A DNA stretch of 64,000 nt from Rhabditophanes sp. KR3021 (taxonomy: Eukaryota; Nematoda; Chromadorea; Rhabditida; Alloionematidae), in the NCBI GenBank assembly GCA_963281155.1, contig CAUJLY010000004.1:1240001-1304000 (forward strand). The letters run 5' to 3'. Each line of letters opens with the position of its first letter. Position 1 is the first letter of the stretch. Below the pieces are notes generated by a model. It searched no databases and was not told where the DNA came from. It worked only from the letters and a program-made list of their open reading frames with translations. Made by a program: the position numbers and the translations under genes. Positions 46,493 to 57,833 of this stretch are shown piece after piece.

Positions 46493-47569
46493 ATGTCTTC
46501 GATTGCCTTAGAATACAAAGCTAAAGGAAATAGACTTTTTCAAGAGGCTAAATATGAACTGGCGTTAGGTTTTTATACCAAAGCTATCATTCAGGATCCA
46601 AGTGTTTCCATTTTTTACTCTAATAGAGCACTATGTTACCTTCATCTGAAACAGTGGGAAAAGAGTGCTGAAGATGCTAGGAAGTGTTTAGAAGTTGAAA
46701 AGAAAAATGTTAAGGTAAGTGATTGTTGTTTGTTAGTGATGTTGATTTTGTTGTAGGCACGGGTTATTTTGGGAAAAGCATTACTTCAGTTAGGTAAGTT
46801 TAGTTGCATAGTTTAATATTTGTAACTTTTTTATTTATTAATGGTCTGTTGTTTAGGTGAGTATGATGAAGCTATCAAGTCATTTAATAGAGCTCTCGAA
46901 AATAGCAAAGAAACATCCCAATTTTTTGGTGATGAAATATGTGCTCCTTTAAGGGAAGCTCGCAGACTTAAGTTTAGAGAAGAGGAAAAGAAAAGAATGG
47001 CCGAGGAAATCGTTCTTCAATCCTACATCACACAACTGATGCGCGATGACACCGAAAGAAAGATCGCTGAGATCTTGGTAAGTTTCGAGGCTTCAAATAA
47101 TTGTTCTAATGATCAAAATAAATGTCAGCCAGTAGGGAAAGTCTATGGCTCTTTAACAACTGTGGACACTGAAGGGTCGGAAAAGGACGAGGTTACAGAA
47201 AAAATGGAGGAACTGCAATCAGAATGTGAATCTAACATAATCCAATTAAATAACTTATTTGCTCAAGTTGACGATCGTAGAAAGAAGCGTGAAATTCCAG
47301 ATTACTTGTGTGGGAAAATTTGTAAGTTTCAGATACAATTTGTCTTTGATATCTATTTTCTAGCATTTGAATTACTGAGAAACCCAGTAGTCACAAGCAG
47401 TGGATTCACTTACGATCGTGATGAGATCAAGGAGCATTTGAACCGAGTGGGTCATTTTGACCCCATGACCAGAGCACCCCTTACCGAAGACCAACTCATA
47501 CCTAACCTCGCCATGAAAGAAGTCCTCGATAATTTCCTATCCGAAAACGAATGGGCTTTAGATGCCTAA
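46493..47569 (+). CDS. STUB1: STUB1/CHIP, co-chaperone E3 ubiquitin ligase
   Basis: CHIP binds Hsp70/Hsp90 tails through TPRs and ubiquitinates clients through a U-box. The exons are 46493-46714, 46757-46793, 46857-47077, 47129-47321 and 47364-47569, giving 292 residues (human 303). Three TPRs fill residues 1-115 ([54 protein letters not shown]). A charged helical hinge follows, then the U-box: [39 protein letters not shown] and [21 protein letters not shown] 51-base segment (47078-47128) begins GTAAGT and ends TGTCAG but is in frame without a stop. I treat it as an intron because it is absent from the family; retained, it would add 17 residues. Confidence 0.93.
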
Positions 47570-48049
47570 TCTTTGGACCTTAATTGTATATTTTGTTTGA
47601 GCGAAAATTAATCTATTTTTAAGTAAATAAAAATATATCATCTTCTGATATCATGTATAATGATTACATTATTATTCATTAGAGTGTTTACACCTTCTGT
47701 CAAAAACAGATTTGGTTTTCAATAATAATAAATTAGTATCAAAAGACATCCACACTCCTTCGCATTAACATACTAACATATTCAAATTGTATGTAAAAAC
47801 AAATGGCTTTGATTGCATTAAATATTTATTTGAAACTAATAAATTATTTTTGTTCTCTCAAAAGACAACATTTCAGGTTGCTTTTTGATGATTTTATGTA
47901 AAAAATAATTTGAATTAGCCGATCGGATTTAGATCCACAAAATAATAAGACATATCAAGATCATTAACAGCAAATATAGTACATAGGAGAAAGTTTAGTT
48001 CGTTGTGGGTATATAAAGCATTTATGAGATCAGCTTTTGGTGATTAAAA
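47570..48049. other. Intergenic region between convergent genes
   Basis: Contains the STUB1 3' UTR with an AATAAA at about 47627 and the 3' region of the calmodulin-like gene. No gene. Confidence 0.4.
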
Positions 48050-51000
48050 TTACTTTGAAGTCATTAGGGTCACGAATTCGTCGTAGTTGATTTCTCCGTT
48101 TCCATCAACATCAGCGTCCTGGATGATTTCATTGACTTCTTCTTCGCTGAATTGCATTCCCATGTTGGTCATGAAGTAACGAAATTCATCCGTTGAGATA
48201 CTCCCATTACCGTCTTTGTCGAAAATCTATAATCGTTCAAAAGTTCAGTAAATGCTAATAATTGAGGTAGAAAAGATAATTTGAGAACACGAACTTGCCT
48301 TAAATGATTCTCTGATCATTTCAGCGTCTGTATCTTTGATCAACTTCTTCATCATGACGCAGAACTCGGGAAAGTCAATAGCGTTATTTCCATCAATATC
48401 AACTTCATTGATCATCTCAAGAATTTCCTGTTCAGTCGGATTTTGACCTAAACTTCTCATGGCAACTCCCAATTCTTTGGTGGAAATGGTGCCAGAGTTG
48501 TCTTTGTCAAAAAGAACAAACGCCTCCTTGAATTCGTCTATTTCTTCTGGTGTCAACTAGAAGCAACCCAATGTTAGTTGCGATTTATTAAGTTAATCCC
48601 TCACCTGCTTGATAATCTCCTCGCTATATTTCATAATATTAGCTGGGGAAGTACCGCATTTAGTTCCTAAAGCCATTGCGTTTTCGTAAAGCTGAAAAGG
48701 ATAGGGACAAATAAAGTGAAATTTGGAAAGTAGGGTCAATGAAGTATATTATAAAGTATAGTATAAATATAATTAAAAAAGATATTTAATATCTGTGGCA
48801 TTTGGACCAAAAAAACGTATCAATGTCACTCTCTTTCTCACGAACAAATTAATAGATACATATATATTTGTTTTTAAAACAGATTATGCCATATTTCATA
48901 TCAAAAAGAAATTGACACAAGAGGGCAACAAGTATGGCAAAACATGATTGTCACACCACCTACTCAACTAACAAAAAATATGAGATATTATTAGATTTTA
49001 GATTTATGGCCATCAAATTGTGAAATATTAGGCGGAATAGATTTGGAAAGCAACAAGGAATGATATGAGGTAAGACAAACCTTTTTGCGGTATTTAAGTC
49101 TGGAGCCACCTAGTGCATACCGCATGTTTGGAAGCACTTAATTTTAGTTACCAAAAGAGTGGTAGTGATGTTTGGAGCCAACTTTTTGTGTGGTGGCCTT
49201 TTAAGGATATTTTAGCCAAGTTTCCGGTTGATTTTTGCAACTTCGTTAATAGATAGACTTAAATACTATTTTAATGGTAAAAGGTTAAAGAGTGTAAAGT
49301 CTTGTATACTCATATTCCTTCATTCAATTTAATTATATACCCATTTGGAGCTGTCAAATGTGTCAATTAAATTTTTTGTTTACTCATTTAATTAAAATGT
49401 CACGGAAACTGGATTTTTGGCAGTATCATACACCCATCCAAAAAATCGAGTGACTGGTATCACATAGCTCAACACAATTTTTAATGAATAGCTAAAATGA
49501 TCTGGGGTGTAGTAATGTCAAATAATGTTTGTTTGGCTAGAAATAATAAAATAAGAGTTAATAATAATGGTTGAAAGGAAAAATATACGCATATTTCTGG
49601 TACACCTTATGCCACGCAACTCCCTTTATATTTTGTCAGGAGTACTGTATAGCAGTTAACTTCTAAACCCCCACTTAGACATTCATAAATAAATTACATT
49701 CAAATCACGCAAATACTCAAACATTGAGACCAAAATACTTGTAAGCATAGATAAGATTAAAACAAAAAAGAGAGTTATCCTTTGGCAACTATTACTCGTT
49801 GTCAACAAACAATAATTAACGCAACAGGATGCAACGAAGTGTCTCAATGAATAGAATATCTTCTATTTAAATACAAATATTTTTCATGTTTTTGTTATAA
49901 CTTTTAAATAATACGTGACAAGAAGATATGTGTAGGCACGTCTTCCATTGTTAATGAATGTCAAAATAATGAGTCTCATTAAATATTTGGAAAGACCTGC
50001 TGTTTTGGGATCCCCAAATATATATTTTATTTTGAAGAGGAAGTAATTAAATGAAATATGCTAACAAAGTTAATGTCCTCATTATTTATCATGCTAAATA
50101 AATTGATGTGAAATGGGTAGAATGGAATGTGGCAAGGCTTATTGGTAAAAGTCACAAGAGGTAAATGGTAAATAATTCGGGATGGCTTTGATTAGTTTAG
50201 GAAAGCCTTCCTTTTGTTTAAGATATTGTATCATTTTTTAATATCATTATATGTAAGCTTATACTTAACTTTATACTAATGCAAATAATAGCAATGGCAA
50301 CCAAAAATTAACCAAATTCCTAACTTCTCTTTCTTCTTCAGATGATGTGTCAAAGTGATAATAAGTTGGGTTGCCTAATCTAGTGTAACAATCGAATATT
50401 TGCAACGTCATTAATCATTTCTTTGCCAATTAGTCAATAGATTAAACCGACAATGGAGGTTTCATATCTCAATCACAATGCCCAGTATAATATGACAATC
50501 AGGAATGTGGATATGAATGTGTGTATAAATTTGTGTATAAAAGTATGTCTAATATCTGTTGACTTGAGGAAAAAAGTGTTGCTCATCATTGTTAAAGACA
50601 AAGGAGTTATTATAAAAAATATGAAACGTCCACCTAAAGCATTTAATGTGTATTAATAAATATTTAAGAACAATTTTGAACATTTGCAGAAATTTGAGCT
50701 GATAAAAAAAGGTTTTAGCACAAAATGGTAACAATTGCCTCATTTTTTGTAATATAATTAAATTAATTTGTCTGTGTACATAATTAGATATCATTTAAAT
50801 GCAAAGCTTTGTCAAAAAAATATGTAGGTGAATGAGTATGTGTTTACATTTTAAAAAACGACACTTTTTGTTGTTTCAAACTAAATTGCCTTTATATCTT
50901 AAGTCATTTTTGCTTTATGAGTGTCATAAGTACTGGTGTACTATTAGAATTAATGGGTAAATAAATAATTTACAAAACACATTAAGAAAGAGTATTAAAA

Positions 51001-51398
51001 AGAAATTAACACATTAAGAAAAGGTATAAGATGAAGAATTTAAAAAATATTAAAGTATGGTTATGCTAATAAATAATTAATGTGTTCATGTACGTAGGTT
51101 TGTAGCCATTTTGTTATTGTGGCCATGAATTGATGTTAGTAAATGATTCGAGTTTACAAATGATAAATGTAGACGCATAATTAATATGCTTATGAGTTCA
51201 TAATACTTTTTGGCACGCAATAAAATAATAATTTACCTTTTTAATAGCCCGTACAATGAAGATATCTCTAGCCCCAATTCGTGTTAAATCAGACTTTCCG
51301 TAGTATAGGTTGCGGAAATTTATTCGATGCTTGACAAAATTTGTAATCGGATTGGTAATATAGGTGGTGATTCGCTTCTTGATCTTGAAGAATCCCAT
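48050..51398 (-). CDS. cal-1: Calmodulin-like EF-hand protein, CAL-1 type, with distal N-terminal exon
   Basis: Calcium sensor with four EF-hands. The exons (minus) are 51398-51237, 48691-48605, 48556-48299 and 48226-48050, giving 227 residues. The core [44 protein letters not shown] and [17 protein letters not shown] is nearly that of nematode CAL-1. EF loops: [36 protein letters not shown] and [12 protein letters not shown]. Exon 1, 2.5 kb upstream, encodes a 54-residue extension starting [10 protein letters not shown], with Gly2 suitable for myristoylation and a basic stretch. It joins in phase to LYENAMALG. An alternative short form may start at the ATG at 48676. The intron after RESFK uses a GC donor (GCAAGT) and ends ATAG. 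The first-exon link is inferred. Confidence 0.85.
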
Positions 51399-52419
51399 GT
51401 TGAAGGATCGTTAGAGGGATGTGTTCGTTCAGTTCGTTACTGGTAGCGTGAGAATGTGTTTCAACATAAGGTAACAGTGTTTGATTTAATGTGATCAAAC
51501 TTTTGTTAGTCTCAATTGTTAAAGGGGTATGACTTGACTTCTTTTTTTGATTTAAAAAAGTTCTCAGGATAGATAGATGAGTATTAGGATGGGGTAATAG
51601 GCAACAAATCGCCACAAAAAACCTTCAATTGGGAGAAAAGCTTTTTGTGGTACCGGGGGATCTTCGATGGTGTCCAGATGGTAATCAAGCTCGTGGTAAT
51701 ACAATAAAAAGGATTGTATCGCGACACATGTTGACAAAAAATGGATGGGAAGGATATTTGTGATTAGGTTATATTATAATATATGTGTTGTAGGTAAAAC
51801 AGCTACATTGATAATCCTTTACACAGAAAACAGTAAAACATTTCATCAACTTTCAAGTACACCGCAGCCATTTTATATTTAATTTCATATTCAATTTTCT
51901 TAGCTTAATGAATGTCAAAATGTCACCCTTTGATACTTTATCAAATCGAACCTACTTAAGTACCCTCTCCAAAGAACATGTCCCCAAATACACTTTTCCT
52001 TAATTTGATTTGCATGATGAGTTGGTAAAAAATGGCTGATAGTTTGTTATTTTGTGAACCCTATCAACTACATAAACACCATCCAATACACAATCAAATG
52101 CATTGTCAAATACATCATACAATACATCATACAATATCAAATCACAATAACAGATGAAGTTTTAAAGACAAATATTTAGTACAGGACACACTCAACTAAA
52201 TACTTTTACCGATCTGATTTCACCCAACTTAATTTTTTCTTTGTTTCCAATAACTGTTGTTTAGAATGAGTATTGATATGTAGTTGGTTTCCATGGCAAC
52301 GACCGCGCAGACGTAAACAACCTCGCCAACAAGTCTTTAGTCCCACATTATAAGGAGTATTTTTGACGAGTCGTTGACTCGCATTAATATCCGCTCCATT
52401 AAAACATTTTTATTCAAAA
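51399..52419. other. Shared upstream region of calmodulin-like gene and IFT46
   Basis: 1 kb between divergent starts. Near 52110-52140 there is a short tandem repeat of ACATCATACAAT. The minus-strand ORF at 51289-51615 overlaps the calmodulin first exon in another frame and looks spurious. Around 52280-52330 the sequence turns locally richer in G+C (GGCAACGACCGCG) about 100 bases before the IFT46 ATG. GTTGCCATGGAAAC-type words there (here GGTTTCCATGGCAACG, 52287-52302) are the classical X-box, the RFX site of ciliary genes. Confidence 0.5.
52287..52302. promoter_or_regulatory. X-box-like RFX/DAF-19 site before IFT46
   Basis: GGTTTCCATGGCAACG matches the imperfect inverted repeat of X-boxes (consensus RYYNYY-N-RRNRAC), read here as GTTTCC AT GGCAAC. 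It lies 118 bases upstream of the IFT46 start codon, the usual distance for ciliary genes of nematodes, which DAF-19/RFX activates through this site. The motif is seen directly; function is inferred from the gene it precedes. Confidence 0.7.
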
Positions 52420-54358
52420 ATGGCCCATTTAAGTGGACACCAACAAACAACAGCTGAAGAGAATGAGGTGAGTCGGTGTGCGGTTTAAAGCCATTTGTGT
52501 CGATTGTTGTTTACCGTTTTGGGGTTTATTCTATTTACTAATATTGTCATTTATTTAGCCTATTTCTCAAGAGAATCAAGGATCATTTGGGGATAATTTA
52601 AGTTTAAAGAGTGTTGACGACAATCAACTAGTATCGGAACATCTTCACGCTCCCATCCAAACGGATCTATTGGAAGGGAAAAATATTTTGGAAGACTACA
52701 CTTTGGTTAGGCCCGAGACTGGAGTAGATTCAGTACCGGAGGAGATTGATTATCAGGAAAGTTTGTCTGACTTTGAGGAAAAGGAACGGCAAATTCAGAG
52801 TGAAGTGGTATTGGAACAATCGTTTAATAGTAGTCATTTTCGCGACTTTCAAAAAGAACTAACTACAGTTGAAGAGGAATCAGATGCGTTTGAAAGCTTT
52901 GTGTCACCGTCTATAAAAGAAGGATCTGATACATTCCAAAACTTTATATCCCCACCTCAAGAGGAAATACCAAACCAATTTGAACGTTTGGCATCCCCAC
53001 CTCAAGAGGAAAAGCCTAATACATTTGAAAGTGTTGTGTCTGAAGAGGAAGCACCAACCCCACTTGATACTGTTTCATTACCTAAACCAGAATCTAGCAC
53101 GTTTGAAAGATTTGGATCGGCACCTTTAAAAGAAGAATTCGAAAACTTTCCAAGCCCAAAACGGCATAGTCCAATTAATGACAAAGACTTGAAAAGAATA
53201 GTCGAAGATAGCTATAGTTCGGGATATCTTAAAGACCCTCCACCAGCTTACTCTATTGAAGAAATTGAAGATCGACACAGAAGACAAATTGAAAAACAAA
53301 TGGCTTCTAAATCTGATTCAGAAGATGATGACACGATGATGTCTAGAATCAAACCGCGCCCCCTTTCTCCTCCATCTCCTACTGGTGCAGGCGGGCATGG
53401 TATCACATCAGGTTTATTTGGATTAACTAACACATTTGCCAATACTTTGACAGGAATGTCCGGAATTAATGTACAGCCAGTCAAACCTGGACCAGCAAGT
53501 GGACCTCTAAGTGGTGGGAAAAGAGAAGAAAGTATCGAGAAACATTTAGAACCATTTGAACCTGAAGGCGATTCTTCTGATGACATGAATTATGACTCTC
53601 CACTCTCCACACCACCTGTCCAACTTTTGAAAAAAGGGGCACCAGAAGATCTAGAAGCAAATCTACCCAAATCAATCACTGACATCTTTGATATGATTGA
53701 AGATTATACTCCAAAAATCATCATCCCACCATATGAACCAATTCCTTTCATTCCAGATTACGTGGCAGCTGTAGGAGTAGTAGATCCATTCATCAAAATC
53801 CCACGGCCAGATGAAGTGGAAGATAATTTAGGTCTAACCATCTTGGATGAACCAGCTTCTAAACAAAGCGACCCTAATATCGTCGGGATGCGATTACACA
53901 GATCTGCTAAAGATGTAAATAGAATCAAAGACAAAGACGCACCTATTCAGATACTTGAAAAAGCTCATAAAAAAGGGGAAGAAATCAAGAGATTTATTGA
54001 AAATATGAAGGAATTAAAGGGCTCCAAGCAATCAGCTAGTGTGTATTACAATAAAAAAATGCCGGATATTGAAAAGTTGATGCAAGAATGGCCGGAAGAG
54101 GTGGAAGAAGCTTTAACCAAAATCAAATTACCGACTGCTGAATTGGATGTTCCTTTGGAAGAGTTTGCAGATATTTGTCTCAATTTAACTGACATCCCTG
54201 TCCATCAAAGACGAATTCAATCTTTGCACGTCTTTTTTACTTTGTACTCGGAATTTAAAAGTTCCCAACATTTCAAGAATTTTCAGTTGAATTCAAATTA
54301 TAATGCAAACAATTATGAGGTATTTGACAAGAGAAAAACTGATCGACTTGAATTGTAA
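52420..54358 (+). CDS. IFT46: Intraflagellar transport protein IFT46 (DYF-6)
   Basis: A core IFT-B subunit needed to build and maintain cilia; in nematodes it acts in sensory neurons. The exons are 52420-52467 and 52559-54358, giving 615 residues, much longer than human (304) because of an N-terminal acidic, disordered extension. That part holds a degenerate repeat of about 17 residues with cores FESFVSPSIKE, FQNFISPPQEE, FERLASPPQEE and FESVVSEEE (residues about 115-180). The conserved IFT46 domain occupies the C-terminal 260 residues: PFIPDYVAAVGVVDPFIKIP, NLGLTILDEPASKQSDP, MPDIEKLMQEWPEEVEE, KLPTAELDVPL and DIPVHQRRIQSLHVFFTLYS. An X-box-like site precedes the gene and a poly(A) signal lies at 54368. 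Confidence 0.93.
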
Positions 54359-54874
54359 ACTTTGTTTAATAAATGATATTTGTTTACTTCTTCTCATTTT
54401 TTTAACTGATTCAAAACTTTTGGTGGCAAGGGTTGATACAAAAATAATTTTAGTAAAAAGTAAAGTTTGCATACAAAACGTAGCTAGTACACGTATGCGT
54501 CAATGATACTTATTCTACACTTTTTATGACATGACTGTAGTTGAATTTTCGCCCAGAAATGAAAACACTGTTTAGAATGTCTGTTATTTTACCGAGAGTT
54601 TGGCAAATCCAGATGGTGAGCAGCTATAACACCAAGAACTAACGCGTTATCTTGGTTAATTGATATTTGCAAGTCAAGTTATGGCATATTTTAAAAAATG
54701 TTAACGAAACACAATTGAAATGATGTAAAGCTTTATTTATTTGAAGGTAATACAAAAATATTATCTCTACTTTTTGAGCCAACCAACAATCCTACCAAGA
54801 AGACCAAGTTTCCATTTTGGTAAGAAGTCTATTGAGTGCATTCAAATCTCTTTTCATTTGGTCAATCTACAAAG
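54359..54874. other. Intergenic region
   Basis: About 500 bp between tandem genes. It includes AATAAA at 54368-54373 right after IFT46. ORFs crossing here (54303-54506, 54741 onward) are frame shadows or extend the next gene without an ATG. Nothing else. Confidence 0.4.
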
Positions 54875-55565
54875 ATGTCATCAAACATGGAAGATATTCC
54901 CCCAAACCACACTCTGTACATCAACAATCTCAATGAGAAGCTTAAAAAAGAGAGTAAGTTTATCTGTAGTAGTTATTTTTTTAATTTTACCCTGTTTAGA
55001 ACTTAAGGAGGCCCTGTTTGCAATTTTCAGTCAATTTGGGCAAATAATTGACATTTTGGTGTTTAAGAATTTGAGAATGCGTGGCCAAGCACACATCATA
55101 TTCAAGGAAATAACATCTTCTTCCAAGGCACTTCGAGCCATGCAAGGTTTTCCATTCTTCGACAAGCCTATGCGCATCCAATACGCCAAAATTGATTCAG
55201 ATGCAATCGCCAAGGCAAAAGGCACCTTCGTTCAAAAAGACAAAAAGCCATTCATTCCCCTACCTAAAAAGAGAAAGGTATTGGGTGGTGTTGATGGGAA
55301 CGGCGATGAGCCATCCTCAAACTCTCACGTTCCCAACCAAATTTTGTTTGTCCAGAACCTTCCTGAAACATCGAATACCGACATGCTAAGTGGTGTTTTC
55401 AACTCATTCCCTGGCCTCAAAGATATCCGTCTCGTACCTAATCGTACAGACATTGCTTTCATCGAATATTATACGGAAGAAGAAGCTACAATCGCTAAGA
55501 AGGCTCTCCATAACCACAGACTGGAGAATGGCCAGCCAATGAAGGTAGATTATGCCAACAAGTAA
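54875..55565 (+). CDS. U1A/U2B''-type snRNP protein (SNF family)
   Basis: Binds stem-loops of U1 and/or U2 snRNA in the spliceosome. The exons are 54875-54953 and 55000-55565, giving 214 residues. RRM1 (residues about 12-90) has RNP2 LYINNLN and an RNP1-like RGQAHIIFKE, with LKEALFAIFSQFGQIIDILV and KPMRIQYAK typical of the family. A short linker carries LPKKRKVLGG, a perfect basic nuclear import motif of the PKKRKV kind. RRM2 (about 138-214) has ILFVQNLPE, FPGLKDIRLVP and IAFIEYYTEE. One protein serving both U1 and U2, as fly SNF does, would fit; whether a second paralogue exists cannot be seen here. A poly(A) signal lies at about 55656. Confidence 0.92.
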
Positions 55566-56135
55566 ATACTTTAAATTTCATTTAATTATTATATTACTGT
55601 TTTTGAAGGGGCAGTGGCTAACTGTTTCCATATTTAAAAATGCTTGATTCCTTTTAATAAAAAATTTTAACTCGTTTCTTTTGTGTGTCGATTGGTTATT
55701 TTAATCAAACAAGTCTTAGCTAACATATTTTTTATTCAAATTTACATGTCAAAATGCAGGTAAGGTAACTTGTTTGAGCTAATTATTACTATATACAAAG
55801 AAGTAGTATTTTAATATGCTCTGGTCTGGGCTTGTTGAGACTGTTAACTATTGAGTATTACTTTTAACAATTTACATAGTAGCAATAACTGTAGTAGTAA
55901 TAAATTGTTGTCGTGCTTACCTTCTTGCTTGAAGCCTTCTATCAAAAAATCAAAAATTCAACTTAAGGTAGAGGTTGTCCTTAAACAGATGTTTTTACGG
56001 CCAACACAAACCAGTCCTGCCCATGGTCCGCACAAACTCGTTGACCAACAAATAGGTGGTAACTTCGAAGTATAAAGCAACCTCACTTCACAGATCGAAT
56101 CATTATTTAGGATATTACCAATTATTGTTTCGGCT
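55566..56135. other. Intergenic region, no gene seen
   Basis: 570 bp upstream of the ShKT gene. A patch at 55970-56070 is richer in G+C (AGTCCTGCCCATGGTCCGC) and partly open on both strands, but has no start, homology or splice signals. It may be promoter sequence. Confidence 0.35.
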
Positions 56136-56504
56136 ATGGTGAACATCAACCTAATTGGAGCTATTTTGTTAGTAGTATTTGTGAGTATGAGTGAGGCGGC
56201 CAGAAGAAAGCCATATCGTATTGGTACGGCACCACCTCCACTACGTTCCAGACCCTTTCCCAATAACAACAGACCAGAAGTTGCAGGCAATTGTATCACA
56301 TCTGCTCAATGCAAACAAGGCTTTTCATGTCAAAATAGCATGTGTGTTCGAATTCCCGTCAATACATTTAGACAATGGAAATTAGCTCAATGCAGAGATA
56401 CTGGCAAAGACTGCTCCAAATTCACATCTCTCTGCCATTCTTCAGTCTATGTGGATCATTTATCGACTACCTGCAAGAGATCCTGTGGTTTGTGCAAGGA
56501 TTAA
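56136..56504 (+). CDS. Small secreted protein with EB-like and ShKT cysteine modules
   Basis: A single-exon ORF of 122 residues. A signal peptide (INLIGAILLVVFVSMSEA) precedes a Pro/Arg-rich linker (APPPLRSRPFPNNNRPE). Residues about 48-68 (CITSAQCKQGFSCQNSMC) hold four cysteines in an EB/WAP-like spacing. The C-terminal 36 residues form a six-cysteine ShKT module: CRDTGKDCSKF, SLC and TTCKRSCGLC. ShKT modules are named after an anemone peptide but are abundant in ordinary nematode secreted proteins, so no toxic role is implied. The lysine-tyrosine pair typical of channel-blocking ShK peptides is not evident. Role unknown; likely extracellular or cuticular. Confidence 0.78.
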   Translation: MVNINLIGAILLVVFVSMSEAARRKPYRIGTAPPPLRSRPFPNNNRPEVAGNCITSAQCKQGFSCQNSMCVRIPVNTFRQWKLAQCRDTGKDCSKFTSLCHSSVYVDHLSTTCKRSCGLCKD

Positions 56505-57833
56505 TTCAGCCCAACTTATTACAACAACAAAAAACCTTCCACCAACTAATAGTTATTAACTTCTTTCAATTTATTTATTGTTTCCTCAAGTTTTTAAATA
56601 TTTATAAAGATTATCATTTGATTTAGTCACTTATTGTGTATGCTTCACCGCCATCTTATCTTAAACCAAAAAGAAACTTTCACACGCTTATCTTGTTTTA
56701 AGTATATCATTTGGGGTCAATAATGACTCATAAAAAAGTTTGTCATAATCGGGATGACGTGAGAGTATGCTTAGGACACTTGGGTAAAGTTTAATTCTTA
56801 TTAAATGACCATAAAATTTTAATAAGCTTAGGAATGCGTTGGTGTAAGTGAGTGGGTTTGATGCGAATAAATTGAGTGATATCTTGAATTTAGTGGGAAT
56901 TCTTCAAATTTTTCAAATAATTTAAACGATATTGTTGATGTTTATGAATTTGAGCTTTGATAATCTTTGATAATTTTAAATATTCATGCTTTTGAGTCAT
57001 AATGATTGTTATTTATGAATTTGAACTTTAAGAATCTAAATGTCACATCCAAGCAGTACAATTATTCACTTCAAAATTACAATTTGACGATAATTGGTTT
57101 AAAGTGACAAAAAAGAAATAATTATTCTTACACTTTATTTAGCCTTTTGAATTGTCAATTAGACAAGACAATACTCAATCACCCTTCAGGTAAGTGAAGT
57201 GACTCGAACACGACATAATCTTTAACATACATAATAATATAAATATTTAATAGTATGGTTTAGGAGATCGACTTATAATAAATAGGAGAGTCCTTTAAGT
57301 TGGTGGTGATTGACGATAATAGAAGTAATGAATGTTTAGCACTGGAATATGTTGGTAAATATCAGATCAAGCTATTATCATTAATTAGATGTGATTTGAT
57401 TTATCAATTTGCGTTCACAGACATTACACGATCCAAACTACCAGCTAAAGTAATTCGAATATTTGCAAAAGATAAGGCATTTGATAAAACTAGAGATTGA
57501 ATCATATAAACACCACCAGCATAAAGCAAAGTTCATTACTTTGGACGAAGATTTGTTTGTAGGACACAAATTAATAACATTAATCATGTACGTGTTGAAT
57601 GTCGATCGTGTATAAATCGTTACTAAGCAGAAAAATATTGCTTTTGATTATTTTTGTTTTCGATCAATTGCAGGCTTTTTTAAATTATTTAGGTAATAAA
57701 CGACCTTTTACTATCGGTTTCTTGCTATTTAAGGAGAATACATTGCATTTTACCTTTATTCTTGTAAACCAAGTGTGTAAAATCGTCCGTTTATTTTGGT
57801 TTGCTAGTAACAAATTTACTTTTTTAGTTAATT
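56505..57833. other. Intergenic region, no gene seen
   Basis: 1.3 kb of AT-rich sequence. ORFs at 57300-57500 and 57599-57850 use non-ATG starts and look like noise; the second merely runs into the acetyltransferase gene. TTTTTAG at 57821-57827 is an acceptor-like site just before its start codon. Confidence 0.4.

Noticed and set aside
49080..49140. GCGGTAT ... ATACCGC inverted repeat
   Set aside because: Only a 7-bp stem around a loop of about 25 bases, likely to occur by chance in a window this size.
51289..51615. 108-codon minus-strand ORF over the calmodulin first exon
   Set aside because: It overlaps the MGFFKIK exon in a different frame and has His/Asn/Thr-rich noise composition.
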